Shown here: positions 1 through 8,070 of the stretch, piece by piece
How positions within the stretch are numbered: the first letter of the stretch is position 1
Layout: every line of letters starts with the position of its first letter
DNA from: Candidatus Methanoliparum thermophilum
GTDB lineage: Archaea; Halobacteriota; Methanoliparia; Methanoliparales; Methanoliparaceae
Reading direction: 5' to 3'
NCBI GenBank assembly: GCA_004212075.1
Contig: RXIF01000012.1
Location: 1-64,000, forward strand
Length of the DNA stretch: 64,000 bases
Position numbers and translations under genes: made by a program
Notes under the pieces: model-generated
What the model was told of the DNA's origin: nothing
The model's input: the letters and a program-made list of their open reading frames with translations, nothing else
Database searches by the model: none

Positions 1-69
1 AGAGGAGATAAGCAGAGAGGATGGAAAGAGTTCAAACATATCGTGGATAGAGATCTACCTATCGGCTAA
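1..69 (+). CDS. Possible 3' end of an upstream gene
   Basis: The first 69 bases read as an open frame ending in TAA, with codon choice (AGA for Arg, GAT, AAG) like the rest of the window. The frame starting at base 2 is also open to a stop at 73, so the reading is not certain. The peptide is too short to assign a family. A T-rich run follows at about 88-101 and could end the transcript. Confidence 0.3.
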   Translation, partial: RGDKQRGWKEFKHIVDRDLPIG

Positions 70-299
70 TTAATAATCAGCATCAATCTTTTTTTTATTT
101 TTATACATATATGCAGTAAAGGGGGCTATATGAAACATTTGTTTTATAGTTATGGATCTATATAAGACTATTTTTGATAATCTGATACCGAATAATTTGG
201 GAATACAAAAGTTTTTATATTATTAATATATATTCATAGATATTTTAAATAAGGATAATTTACTCTTATAGATCTATTTAGCGATAAAGGAGATATAAA
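70..299. other. Intergenic region upstream of the Mrp gene
   Basis: No gene is seen. A T-run at about 88-101 may terminate the upstream transcript. A TATA-like stretch lies at about 212-220, and a strong Shine-Dalgarno AAAGGAG at 286-292 serves the ATG at 300. The rest is AT-rich without recognisable structure. Confidence 0.5.
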
Positions 300-1094
300 A
301 TGAGCGAAAAAACTAAGGATAAAAAAGCTATAGAAGCACTTGATTTAGGAAACATAAAGCATATTATCATGATAATATCTGGAAAAGGTGGTGTTGGAAA
401 ATCTACTGTTTCTGTGAACTTGGCTTATACGTTGGCTAAAAAAGATAAACAGGTAGGATTATTGGATGCGGATATTCATGGTCCTACTGTACCAAAATTG
501 TTAGGAGTATCCGATAGAAAACTTGAAGCAACAGAAGATGGAAAGATTAAACCGATAGATATCACCCCTAATCTAAGAATAGTTTCCATGGGATTTTTGT
601 TGCCCAATAGTGATTCGCCGGTCATATGGCGAGGTCCTATGAAATACAACGCTATACGACAATTTTTACAAGACGTGGATTGGAACAACTTAGATTATCT
701 TGTTGTCGATCTTCCACCTGGGACAGGAGACGAGGCAATAAGTATAGCCCAATTAACCAAAGCAGATGGTTCTATAATAGTTACTACCCCTCAGAACGTG
801 GCTTTACTGAACTCTAGAAAAGCTATAGGATTTGCACAAAAGCTAGATATCCCGATAATCGGTATAATAGAGAACATGAGCGGTTTTATATGTCCTAACT
901 GTGGTTTTAATATCAATATCTTTGGAGAGAATGGAGGGCTAAAAGCTGCTAAAGAGTTTGGTTTAAAATTTTTAGGAAAGATACCCCTAGATCTTAAAAT
1001 ATATCAGAGTGGTGAGAATGGTAATCTGTTAGAAGAGGGCGAAGTTTTTAAAGAGATAGCCGATCAAGTATTAAAATTTTATAAAGATCTATAA
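300..1094 (+). CDS. Mrp/NBP35-family Fe-S cluster carrier ATPase
   Basis: This is a P-loop ATPase of the Mrp/NBP35/ApbC family, which binds a labile [4Fe-4S] cluster and passes it to apo-proteins in the cytoplasm. The deviant Walker A motif GKGGVGKST lies at residues 28-36. A conserved CPNC motif (C198, C201) near the C-terminus would bridge the cluster in the dimer. The length of 264 aa is usual for archaeal single-domain members. The ATG start has an AAAGGAG Shine-Dalgarno 7 bases upstream. The next gene converges on it, so it is probably monocistronic. In archaea this family is annotated as Mrp or ApbC; the client proteins cannot be read from the sequence. Confidence 0.93.
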   Translation: MSEKTKDKKAIEALDLGNIKHIIMIISGKGGVGKSTVSVNLAYTLAKKDKQVGLLDADIHGPTVPKLLGVSDRKLEATEDGKIKPIDITPNLRIVSMGFLLPNSDSPVIWRGPMKYNAIRQFLQDVDWNNLDYLVVDLPPGTGDEAISIAQLTKADGSIIVTTPQNVALLNSRKAIGFAQKLDIPIIGIIENMSGFICPNCGFNINIFGENGGLKAAKEFGLKFLGKIPLDLKIYQSGENGNLLEEGEVFKEIADQVLKFYKDL

Positions 1095-1117
1095 ATACAT
1101 TATTTATAAAACATCGT

Positions 1118-1399
1118 TTATAAAATCTTTGGACTTTTTACGTAATCTTTCTCTTTTTTTGGTACATTTTTTAGTACATCCTCTCTATCTAAGGACGGTT
1201 TAACATCATCTTCTCTAAATACGTTTTTTAATCCGAAAACATGAAAAGTTGGTTCGACAGTCTCTGTCTCTACGCTGTTTATCTCATCGAACAGGTCTAA
1301 TATAGACTGCAACTGCGGTAAGAATTCATCTATATCCTTATCATCAAGTTCAATCTTTGCAAGCTTGCCTATATGTTCCAGAGTCTTCTTATCGATCAA
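1118..1399 (-). CDS. gatC: Asp-tRNA(Asn)/Glu-tRNA(Gln) amidotransferase subunit C (GatC)
   Basis: GatC is the small subunit that stabilises GatA on GatB in the GatCAB amidotransferase, which converts misacylated Asp-tRNA(Asn) (and, in bacteria, Glu-tRNA(Gln)) to the amide form. The 93-aa protein shows the family pattern: an N-terminal helix with HIGKLAKIEL, a FLPQLQSILDLFDEI segment and a C-terminal REDDVKPS stretch. The start is TTG at 1399, with an AGAGG Shine-Dalgarno 8 bases upstream. gatA and gatB are not in the window. GatD, from the archaeal Glu-tRNA(Gln)-specific GatDE enzyme, lies at 49 kb, so both systems appear to coexist, as in many archaea. Confidence 0.9.
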   Translation of the reverse strand: MIDKKTLEHIGKLAKIELDDKDIDEFLPQLQSILDLFDEINSVETETVEPTFHVFGLKNVFREDDVKPSLDREDVLKNVPKKEKDYVKSPKIL

Positions 1400-1455
1400 T
1401 CTATCAACCTCTTTATTTTATATTTTTACTGATAATAATAAATTATACCATATTT

Positions 1456-3153
1456 TTAATATAGCTTATCTTTCAATTCTTCCAGCGGATACGTGTTTAT
1501 CAGGTCTTCTTTTTCCAACCAGCCTCGTCGAGCGATACTTAAACCCAATTCCATATATTTCATCATTCCTTTACTATGCGTATCTGTGCCTAAAGACATC
1601 TTTATTCCATTCTCTTTTGCTTTTTTACAATTTATATCGTTAAAATCCATCCTGTTAGGATACGAATTAATCTCAAGAATGGTATCTGTACTTTTTGCAT
1701 CATTTATCAATCTTTCTATATCCATCTTGTATCCTTCTCTAGAATAGATGACTCTACCTGTTGGATGTGCGATTATATCGACGTTAGGATTCTTCATAGC
1801 TGAGAGCATCCTTTCATTTATATTATTTTTGAATCCCTGATGGATAGCCGCGATGACTATATCTAACTCTTCTAGTATATCGTCAGGATAATCTAAAGAA
1901 CCGTCTCTCAATATATCTACCTCTGTGCCTTTCAAAAGGACTATATTCTTTTTGTTGTTATCTTTATTAATCCTATCTATCTCTTCATTCCTCCTTTTTA
2001 ATCTATCTATACTCAATCCTTTAGCATATTTGACAGATTGAGAATGATCTGACACGGAAACATACTCATATCCATAAACACTCGCCTCTTTAACAATATC
2101 TTCCAATGTTAATGTGCCATCCGAATAATTTGAATGGACATGAAGATCCCCTTTTATATCTTCCATCTTTACAAGATTAGGCAATTTTCCAGATTTAGCC
2201 GCCTCTATCTCTCCAGTATCTTCTCTTAACTCTGGTGGTATCCATGGTAAGCCTAAAGCATTATAAACATCTTCTTCAGTCTCTCCTGCAATTTTTTTAT
2301 CACCATCGAAAACACCGTACTCGTTCAATTTAAACCCTTTCTCTCTTGAAATCTTTCTTAGCTTTATGTTATGCATCTTTGATCCGGTAAAATATTGAAG
2401 TGCAGACCCGTAAGAGTTTTTATCTACTATCCTCAAATCTACTTGTGTTCCTTTTAGGATGATAGACCCTTTTGTAGCGCCTGAAGCAATTACTCTTTCT
2501 ATATCTGGCATTTTAATAAAGGTCTCAATAAGTCTATCTTTATTATCAGAAGATGCAAGTAGATCTATATCTCCGATGGTCTCTTTTCTTCTCCTTAATG
2601 ATCCTGCTATCTCTATAATTAGCCCATCTTTATTTAAATAACGTACCACTTCTTCTGCAAGTATTAAAGCATCGTTGATAAGCAATCTTCCTTTTGTCTT
2701 ATCTAAAAACTCGATACTTTTTTTTATGTTCTCAACACGTTTTTCTCCCATTAAGGGAAGAGTTGCAAGGCTACCATCGTTTATAACCCTTCTAAGATCG
2801 TCTAAAGATCTAATATGCAGTTTTTCATAGATCAAACGGAGCGTTTTTGGACCAATTCCTTGTATATCCATCAATTCAAGAATACCTTCCGGTACATCTG
2901 AAATCGCCTTTTTGTAAGCTTTGATCTCACCTGTATTCAAATATTCTTTTATCTTATTAGCGATGGATTTTCCTATTCCTGGTATCTCTTCTAATCTCTC
3001 ATCTTTTGCTATCTTCTCTATATCTTGAGATAAATTACGTATGGCTCCGGCAGCTTTTAGATATGCAGAAATTTTGAAAGGATTCTCGCCATTAAATTCA
3101 AGAATTTTAGCCATTTTTTCTAAAATTTCCGCTAACTCTTTATTTTTTGTCAT
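1456..3153 (-). CDS. polX: Family X DNA polymerase with PHP domain (PolX)
   Basis: PolX is a gap-filling repair polymerase with a C-terminal PHP phosphoesterase domain, used in base-excision or double-strand-break repair. Helix-hairpin-helix segments cover about residues 1-150. The nucleotidyltransferase palm follows, with GSLRR at 184-188 and catalytic Asp candidates D195, D197 and D239. The PHP domain begins at about residue 335 with metal ligands H338 and H340. The length of 565 aa is typical of the bacterial/archaeal PolX-PHP architecture. The start is ATG without an obvious Shine-Dalgarno. It is the only gene between gatC and the divergent pdxS and looks intact. Confidence 0.94.
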   Translation of the reverse strand: MTKNKELAEILEKMAKILEFNGENPFKISAYLKAAGAIRNLSQDIEKIAKDERLEEIPGIGKSIANKIKEYLNTGEIKAYKKAISDVPEGILELMDIQGIGPKTLRLIYEKLHIRSLDDLRRVINDGSLATLPLMGEKRVENIKKSIEFLDKTKGRLLINDALILAEEVVRYLNKDGLIIEIAGSLRRRKETIGDIDLLASSDNKDRLIETFIKMPDIERVIASGATKGSIILKGTQVDLRIVDKNSYGSALQYFTGSKMHNIKLRKISREKGFKLNEYGVFDGDKKIAGETEEDVYNALGLPWIPPELREDTGEIEAAKSGKLPNLVKMEDIKGDLHVHSNYSDGTLTLEDIVKEASVYGYEYVSVSDHSQSVKYAKGLSIDRLKRRNEEIDRINKDNNKKNIVLLKGTEVDILRDGSLDYPDDILEELDIVIAAIHQGFKNNINERMLSAMKNPNVDIIAHPTGRVIYSREGYKMDIERLINDAKSTDTILEINSYPNRMDFNDINCKKAKENGIKMSLGTDTHSKGMMKYMELGLSIARRGWLEKEDLINTYPLEELKDKLY

Positions 3154-3307
3154 TTGAACTGTTAATATCTTTATTTTATTGATAATATCATAAAGGTTAT
3201 ATAAATTTTCTTTTTAAAAAATTTAATATATCACGAGAACGTCAATATAGATATAATATAACATAAAAATATTTATTAAGATTTTAAAAAAGGAAAAGGA
3301 GATTTAA

Positions 3308-4207
3308 ATGGATAAAAAATTAGAATCTTTAAGATACGGAACAGACCTAATAAAACTTGGTTTTGCAAAAATGCAGAAAGGTGGTGTCATAATGGATGTA
3401 GTCAATGAAAAACAGGCAATTATTGCGGAAAATGCGGGAGCTATTGCGGTTATGGCACTACATGCAGTTCCTGCAGATATTAGAAAAGCAGGCGGTGTTG
3501 CACGAATGGCAGATCCTGCAATAATTGAGGAGATTATGAACGCTGTTACTATTCCTGTAATGGCAAAAGTTAGGATAGGTCATTTTGCAGAGGCTGAAAT
3601 TTTGGAAGCTTTGGGCGTAGATATGATAGATGAATCTGAAGTCTTGACTCCTGCAGATGAGAGCCATATCGATAAGAAAAGGTTTAAAGTTCCATTTGTA
3701 TGTGGTGCAAGGAATCTGGGGGAGGCATTGCGTAGGATAGATGAAGGGGCAGCAATGATAAGAACTAAAGGAGAGGCTGGAACAGGAGATGTTAAAGAGG
3801 CTGTTCGGCATTTTAAAGCAATTATGGGTGAAATAAGATCGTTAAAAGGAAAAACTAATGAAGAGCTTAAAGATGTTGCATACAAGATAAATGCACCTTT
3901 TGAGATTGTCAAAGAGACTGCAATATTGCAGAGACTACCTGTCGTCAATTTTGCTGCGGGCGGTATAGCGACCCCGGCAGATGCAGCTTTAATGATGAAA
4001 CTCGGTGCAGACGGAGTTTTCGTAGGGTCTGGTATATTCAAGTCAGAAAATCCACAAAAAATGGCTGAAGCGATAGTAGAAGCTGTTGAGTCATATGATG
4101 ACCCAAAAAGACTTTTAGAGGTATCTAAAAGACTTGGTGAACCTATGAAAGGGATTGACATAGAAAGTTTGAGCGATAAAGAGATGTTACAAACCAGGGG
4201 ATTCTAA
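3308..4207 (+). CDS. pdxS: Pyridoxal 5'-phosphate synthase subunit PdxS
   Basis: PdxS condenses ribose 5-phosphate, glyceraldehyde 3-phosphate and ammonia to make pyridoxal 5'-phosphate in the DXP-independent pathway. The TIM-barrel protein has 299 aa, a normal length. The substrate-binding Asp (D30) and two catalytic lysines (K87 in VMAKVRIGH and K154 in [11 protein letters not shown]) are present. A Shine-Dalgarno AAAAGGAG sits just upstream of the ATG. pdxT follows one base after the TAA stop in the +1 frame. The pair forms the usual PdxS12/PdxT12 complex, with ammonia channelled from PdxT. Confidence 0.97.
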   Translation: MDKKLESLRYGTDLIKLGFAKMQKGGVIMDVVNEKQAIIAENAGAIAVMALHAVPADIRKAGGVARMADPAIIEEIMNAVTIPVMAKVRIGHFAEAEILEALGVDMIDESEVLTPADESHIDKKRFKVPFVCGARNLGEALRRIDEGAAMIRTKGEAGTGDVKEAVRHFKAIMGEIRSLKGKTNEELKDVAYKINAPFEIVKETAILQRLPVVNFAAGGIATPADAALMMKLGADGVFVGSGIFKSENPQKMAEAIVEAVESYDDPKRLLEVSKRLGEPMKGIDIESLSDKEMLQTRGF

Positions 4208-4211
4208 TATT
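4196..4211 (+). promoter_or_regulatory. Shine-Dalgarno and ATT initiation site of pdxT
   Basis: AGGGG at 4196-4200 lies inside the last codons of pdxS and is followed after 8 bases by ATT at 4209-4211. The ATT is the residue-1 position of PdxT by homology. The pdxS TAA stop (4205-4207) falls between them, so terminating ribosomes could re-initiate here. Confidence 0.55.
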
Positions 4212-4808
4212 AAAATAGGAATTATAGATATTCAAGGTGATGTTAGAGAACATTTAGATGCGTTTAAATCGTTAGACGATAGTCTCGATTTGATCAGGAT
4301 AAAAAACGCAGGCATATTACCATACTGTGATGGGATTGTCATACCTGGCGGGGAGAGTACTACTATCGGGAAAGGATTGAAGAAGAAAGGAATGTTTGAT
4401 GAGATAAAAGATTTTGGTATGAATGGAAAACCTATCTTGGGAACCTGTGCAGGTTTAATCTTGCTATCCAAAGGGGTCTATGGGGAAGAGAGAGACGATC
4501 TTATCGAACTACTCGATGTCTATGTAGAAAGAAACTCATACGGAAGACAGAGAGAGTCTTTCGAGATAGAAGTTCGTTTTCAGAACAGATTATTTAATGC
4601 AGTCTTTATAAGAGCGCCTGTAATCAAAAGAGTGGGAAATAATGTAAAGGTGTTAGCAGAGTATAATAATAGCCCCATTGCTGTATTAGAGGGCAATATT
4701 ATGGGATTTTGTTTTCATCCAGAATTATCAAGAGATCTTATCTTTCAAGATCTATTTTTGGAATTGGTAAGATCTAATCTTAGAAAATTAAAAACGAATA
4801 AAATATAA
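4209..4808 (+). CDS. pdxT: Pyridoxal 5'-phosphate synthase glutaminase subunit PdxT, apparent ATT start
   Basis: PdxT hydrolyses glutamine to feed ammonia to PdxS. Class I glutaminase features are present: GGES at about residues 47-50, nucleophile Cys in GTCAG (about C80) and the FHPEL His/Glu pair near the C-terminus. The family N-terminus (KIGxxxIQGDVREH) is encoded from 4212. No ATG, GTG or TTG occurs in this frame between the stop at 4170-4172 and that sequence. The codon at the expected Met position is ATT (4209-4211), with AGGGG at 4196-4200 upstream. The first conventional start is TTG at 4290, which would delete about 27 conserved residues. An alternative is a +1 frameshift at the pdxS stop (TTC TAA), making a PdxS-PdxT fusion. 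Confidence 0.9.
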   Translation: MKIGIIDIQGDVREHLDAFKSLDDSLDLIRIKNAGILPYCDGIVIPGGESTTIGKGLKKKGMFDEIKDFGMNGKPILGTCAGLILLSKGVYGEERDDLIELLDVYVERNSYGRQRESFEIEVRFQNRLFNAVFIRAPVIKRVGNNVKVLAEYNNSPIAVLEGNIMGFCFHPELSRDLIFQDLFLELVRSNLRKLKTNKI

Positions 4809-4823
4809 TACAGAAGAGGTTTT

Positions 4824-5183
4824 TCATGCCTCTCCTTTCATTCCACCAAGAATATTTTGTAGCTGTTCTTGGAGTTGATTTAACCTATTTTTCAATCTCT
4901 CTTCCTGTCTATCTAGCGTTTGTTTTCTAATATTCATCATCTCTTTCTTCTCGGTTAACTCTTTTATTGCATCATCTTTAGTGCTCTTTACTAATATCTC
5001 TCCGACGCTTTTATAAACTATCTCGTCATCCTTTGCTTTATTTAACTCTTCCAAAGCATCATCACTATCTCTCAAGATAGCTTCTATCTGCGTTTTTTGT
5101 TCTTGCAATGCCTGTAACTGTACTTGTATTTGCTGTAACTGCATTATTTGATTTTGTAGTTGTGGTGGTATCTGTCCACTAAT
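4824..5183 (-). CDS. pfdB: Prefoldin beta subunit, apparent ATT start
   Basis: Prefoldin beta forms the alpha2-beta4 hexamer that hands unfolded proteins to the thermosome. The protein is a coiled-coil hairpin: an N-terminal helix rich in Gln, a central SVGEILVKSTKDDA hairpin and a C-terminal helix with RQEERLKNRL. Starting at the first ATG (5144) gives only 106 aa and loses the family N-terminus. Extending to 5183 restores SGQIPPQLQNQI in the correct place and gives 119 aa, the usual size. The start codon there is ATT (5183-5181), 4 bases after a full GGGGGTGAT Shine-Dalgarno. It overlaps the pcc1 stop (ATTAG). It is the last gene of the exosome superoperon. Confidence 0.92.
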   Translation of the reverse strand: MSGQIPPQLQNQIMQLQQIQVQLQALQEQKTQIEAILRDSDDALEELNKAKDDEIVYKSVGEILVKSTKDDAIKELTEKKEMMNIRKQTLDRQEERLKNRLNQLQEQLQNILGGMKGEA

Positions 5184-5445
5184 TTAAATCACCCCCTTTT
5201 ACTATTTTGTAAATATCTTCTACCACTTTTATAAATCTAAGCCACGTATTTATATTGGCTCTTAATGATACTATATCATTAGATACTATATTAAGCTTGA
5301 AAGATCCTTTTTCTCTCCGTATCTCTATCCCACATCTGCTTGCATAAGACTTTTCCGTCTCGATGATCAGATTGTTATATAGCAACTCTATTAATCTGGT
5401 ATCTCCATCTATCGATAGATTAAACTCATATTTTTGTTGCATCAT
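5179..5445 (-). CDS. pcc1: KEOPS complex subunit Pcc1
   Basis: Pcc1 is the small dimerisation subunit of the KEOPS complex, which makes the universal t6A37 modification of ANN-decoding tRNAs together with Kae1, Bud32 and Cgi121. The 88-aa protein shows the alpha/beta family pattern, ending with NDIVSLRANINTWLRFIKVVEDI, the characteristic SLRAxxNxxLR segment. It starts ATG-ATG at 5445 just after rpoP and overlaps the pfdB ATT start by one base. Pcc1 is commonly placed between rpoP and prefoldin beta in euryarchaeal superoperons, which supports the call. Confidence 0.9.
   Translation of the reverse strand: MMQQKYEFNLSIDGDTRLIELLYNNLIIETEKSYASRCGIEIRREKGSFKLNIVSNDIVSLRANINTWLRFIKVVEDIYKIVKGGDLN
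5181..5196 (-). promoter_or_regulatory. Strong Shine-Dalgarno in front of an ATT start codon (pfdB)
   Basis: On the minus strand GGGGGTGAT (5196-5188) is followed by TTAA and then ATT (5183-5181). The spacing matches other genes in the window, for example GGTGAT-GAAA-ATG at 33923-33935. The Shine-Dalgarno has no alternative ATG, GTG or TTG in the pfdB frame at that distance. Confidence 0.7.
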
Positions 5446-5451
5446 CTCTAC

Positions 5452-5586
5452 TTATTCTGCTTTAACCTCTTTTATAAACGCTACCGGTCTTTCTTTCAAA
5501 AAGATACGATTTCCACAAAAAGGACATCTTATCTCTCTATGATCACTTATCTCGACAACTTTATTGCATTTTATGCACCGGTACAA
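5452..5586 (-). CDS. rpoP: DNA-directed RNA polymerase subunit P (Rpb12 homologue)
   Basis: This 44-aa zinc-ribbon subunit of archaeal RNA polymerase is homologous to eukaryotic Rpb12. The translation begins MYRCIKCNKVVEI and has two Cys pairs, CIKC and CPFC, plus the family C-terminus with RIFLKERP. The start is TTG at 5586, 8 bases after a GGGGGT Shine-Dalgarno; a TAA lies two codons upstream in frame, so no longer start exists. It lies between rpl37ae and pcc1, the position expected in the archaeal superoperon. Its size makes it easy to miss. Confidence 0.92.
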   Translation of the reverse strand: MYRCIKCNKVVEISDHREIRCPFCGNRIFLKERPVAFIKEVKAE

Positions 5587-5600
5587 GTATCCTTACCCCC

Positions 5601-5855
5601 TTATTTGGACTTATTTTCTAAAGATAAGTAAACAGGCGTTTTAGGCACGTAAGCTCCTCCGGAGAAGGTATAACCACATTTAGAACATTTCCAAATGGCT
5701 GTACCAACTCTTTTTACTGCATAATGCCCACAATGTGAGCATTTATACCTAACACGCATCTTATCTTCTATATCTGCAGCCAATTTACGAATTTTTCTGC
5801 CGTATCGAGGTCCATACTTTCCAGCAGATCTTATTTTTTTACTTTTTTTTGCCAT
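5601..5855 (-). CDS. rpl37ae: 50S ribosomal protein L37Ae
   Basis: L37Ae is a zinc-ribbon protein of the large subunit. The N-terminus MAKKSKKIRSAGKYGPRYG is characteristic, and the zinc ribbon uses CSHC and CSKC. The ATG at 5855 has an AAAGGAG Shine-Dalgarno 7 bases upstream, preferable to the in-frame GTG at 5861. The protein has 84 aa; the tail after TFSGGAYVPKTP is slightly long. It precedes rpoP and follows rrp42, as in other archaea. Confidence 0.94.
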   Translation of the reverse strand: MAKKSKKIRSAGKYGPRYGRKIRKLAADIEDKMRVRYKCSHCGHYAVKRVGTAIWKCSKCGYTFSGGAYVPKTPVYLSLENKSK

Positions 5856-5885
5856 ATACACTCTCCTTTAATAAATAAAAATTGA

Positions 5886-6692
5886 TTATACTGTTATATT
5901 ATTCTCTAATGCTTTTAATAATATCTTTCTTATTTTTTCTCCCATATTTATAGAAGAATCTATAATATTAGGAAGAGTTTCAACAGGAATTCTACCTATA
6001 CCGCTCTTCTGCATTCCACATAATTCTCCTTTACTAGTAATTATAACCGTTAATGCAACATTTGCAGCATTTTCTTCATCTAAGCATGGATCAAAGATAA
6101 AATTATTATCTATCTCTGTTGAGGTGGTTGCTATAGGAATATCGTTTATAGCCAATCTTTCATCATCTTTATCTATACCAAATTTGGTGTTAGGAATTTT
6201 AGTATTGAACAAAGCAGCTATGGCAGCAAGTGATGACGCATCGACAAGGTTTCCATTATGATCGAGTATATGTAGATCTATAAATACCATCCAGACCTCT
6301 TTACCAGGATCTATGCATAATTTATCGAGATCTATAGCGTTAGAACTTCTTATGCCCCTATCTACGATCCTTGCAAGTTCTATTGCATTCTCATCAGGTG
6401 GTCCTGGCTCAAATGTTGGTGATGCAAGCGGTATCAATTCTGCATTTGTTATTATCACACCTTGATCTGGTGTATCTGGAAATGGCTCACCTATCTGCAT
6501 CTTAACACCCGCCAAAACATCAGTAGTTCCTAATTTTACGCGTGCAGATCCCTCCGCTCTTTCAATAGGACCAATTTCTATATTTATCTCCCTGTACTCA
6601 TCAAATTTTCTTCCGTCTATCCTCTCGCCGTTTCTTACCAACCTATAGATATAATCTCGGCGGATTTCTGATAATATATCTTCGCTACTCAT
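5886..6692 (-). CDS. rrp42: Exosome complex component Rrp42
   Basis: Rrp42 is the non-catalytic RNase PH-fold partner that alternates with Rrp41 in the hexameric archaeal exosome, which degrades and tails RNA with phosphate. The 268-aa protein has the family N-terminus (GERIDGRKFDEYREI) and the EPFPDTPDQGV region, and lacks the catalytic Asp arrangement of Rrp41. The ATG follows the rrp41 stop almost directly and the two are probably translationally coupled. GTGAT just upstream serves as Shine-Dalgarno. Confidence 0.96.
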   Translation of the reverse strand: MSSEDILSEIRRDYIYRLVRNGERIDGRKFDEYREINIEIGPIERAEGSARVKLGTTDVLAGVKMQIGEPFPDTPDQGVIITNAELIPLASPTFEPGPPDENAIELARIVDRGIRSSNAIDLDKLCIDPGKEVWMVFIDLHILDHNGNLVDASSLAAIAALFNTKIPNTKFGIDKDDERLAINDIPIATTSTEIDNNFIFDPCLDEENAANVALTVIITSKGELCGMQKSGIGRIPVETLPNIIDSSINMGEKIRKILLKALENNITV

Positions 6693-7424
6693 CTAATCAC
6701 TATCTAATTTTTTATATTTTGAGATTAAACAATCTCTCTGTATATCATAAATCTGACTACATCCCCTCTTTGCTAACTCCATCGCCTCTATAAACTCATT
6801 TTTGGTAAAAATCCCGTCCATCTGTAGTAAAGTTACCTCACCACTTTCAACAATCATAGCAACCGGCATATCTGCATCTCCAAAATTATCTTCTATCTTA
6901 TTAAGATCCAGTACTACTTCACCGTCCACTTTACCTACGGATATAGCAGATACAAGATTTCTCATTGGTATTCCTGCATCAGCCAATGCAACAGATGCAG
7001 CGGTAATTCCTGCAGCTCTCGTTCCTGCATCTGCCTGCAAAACCTCTACAAAAACATCTATCGAGGATCTTGGATATTGTTCAAGCATTAAAACTGGCTC
7101 TATAGCCTCTCTGCTAACCTTAGATATCTCTATACTCCTTCTATCAGGACCAGGCCTCCTTCTTTCATCTACTGCAAAAGATGCCATATTATAGCGATAC
7201 CTTAAGATAGCCCGGTATGTTTCCTGTAGATGGCGTGGATGTACCTCTCTCGGACCATAAACAGCGGCAATGATCTTATTATTACCCCACTCAATATAAC
7301 AGGATCCATCGGCCCTATTCATCACACCCGCTTCCATCTTTATTGGCCTAATTTCATCTTTTTTTCTTCCATCAAGCCTAAGACCATCTACTATAAATCT
7401 CTCAGGTTTTTCATCTATCTCCAT
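6693..7424 (-). CDS. rrp41: Exosome complex exonuclease Rrp41
   Basis: Rrp41 is the catalytic phosphorolytic 3'-5' exonuclease and polymerase subunit of the archaeal exosome. The protein has 243 aa. The RNase PH fold is recognised by [16 protein letters not shown] near the N-terminus, the RNA-binding [23 protein letters not shown] region and the phosphate/metal site around [11 protein letters not shown]. It overlaps the 3' end of rrp4 by 14 bases and abuts rrp42, so the three exosome core subunits are co-translated. Confidence 0.97.
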   Translation of the reverse strand: MEIDEKPERFIVDGLRLDGRKKDEIRPIKMEAGVMNRADGSCYIEWGNNKIIAAVYGPREVHPRHLQETYRAILRYRYNMASFAVDERRRPGPDRRSIEISKVSREAIEPVLMLEQYPRSSIDVFVEVLQADAGTRAAGITAASVALADAGIPMRNLVSAISVGKVDGEVVLDLNKIEDNFGDADMPVAMIVESGEVTLLQMDGIFTKNEFIEAMELAKRGCSQIYDIQRDCLISKYKKLDSD

Positions 7425-8070
7425 CTTTATCTATCTCTCTGGTTATTTTTTCTGAAATGTTATCAAAACACCCATCCTTTTCAACCATTTTTATAATATT
7501 TATTGCTAATTTAATCATCTCATCACTGCCATTTATCCAGACTCTTCCATTTTGTGCTACATAAATATCGCAGTTTGTTTTTTTCTTTATTAAATTTATT
7601 GTAGATCCTCCTTTTCCAATTATATCTGGAATTTTGGCATAAGAGACATCAATTACAACACCAGTGCGGATTATTTTACATCTATTATCATTCATGGTCA
7701 AATTTATCCTTATGGGCATCTCTATCTCTTTTACCTTTGCAATAACCGTCTCTCCGATCCCAATCTCTTTAGACATATCTTCTTTCTCTATCTTTTTGGT
7801 ATAATCAGATAGATGTAAAAATCCGTAATATGGTGAATTTATATCAAGTATCCACATAGAAAACGTTATATCTGTCACTATTCCTATCAGTAAGTCTCCT
7901 TTTTTAGGATTATATTTACCTTTTAAAGAGATAACCTCTATCTTATTGTTCACTCTTTTTGCTATCCCATAAACTGCCGAGTAAACTCTATTACCCTCCT
8001 TAAAAGTACCATCTCCACCATTTATATCCTCACCAAGCAGATATCCCGGTATAACAATATCTTTACTCAT
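7411..8070 (-). CDS. rrp4: Exosome RNA-binding component Rrp4
   Basis: Rrp4 is a cap subunit that sits on the Rrp41/Rrp42 ring and guides RNA into the pore. The 219 aa hold an N-terminal domain ([16 protein letters not shown]), a central S1 domain and a C-terminal KH domain with the [16 protein letters not shown] loop (about residues 150-165). Its ATG overlaps the SBDS stop by 4 bases and its 3' end overlaps rrp41. The other cap protein, Csl4, is not in this window. Confidence 0.96.
   Translation of the reverse strand: MSKDIVIPGYLLGEDINGGDGTFKEGNRVYSAVYGIAKRVNNKIEVISLKGKYNPKKGDLLIGIVTDITFSMWILDINSPYYGFLHLSDYTKKIEKEDMSKEIGIGETVIAKVKEIEMPIRINLTMNDNRCKIIRTGVVIDVSYAKIPDIIGKGGSTINLIKKKTNCDIYVAQNGRVWINGSDEMIKLAINIIKMVEKDGCFDNISEKITREIDKDGDR

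Noticed and set aside
4290-4808. PdxT starting at TTG 4290
   Set aside because: It would remove the conserved N-terminal strand KIGxxxIQGDVREH, which is intact in frame upstream.
4824-5144. Prefoldin beta starting at ATG 5144 (106 aa)
   Set aside because: It lacks the N-terminal PPQLQNQ segment, which is encoded in frame directly upstream behind a strong Shine-Dalgarno.
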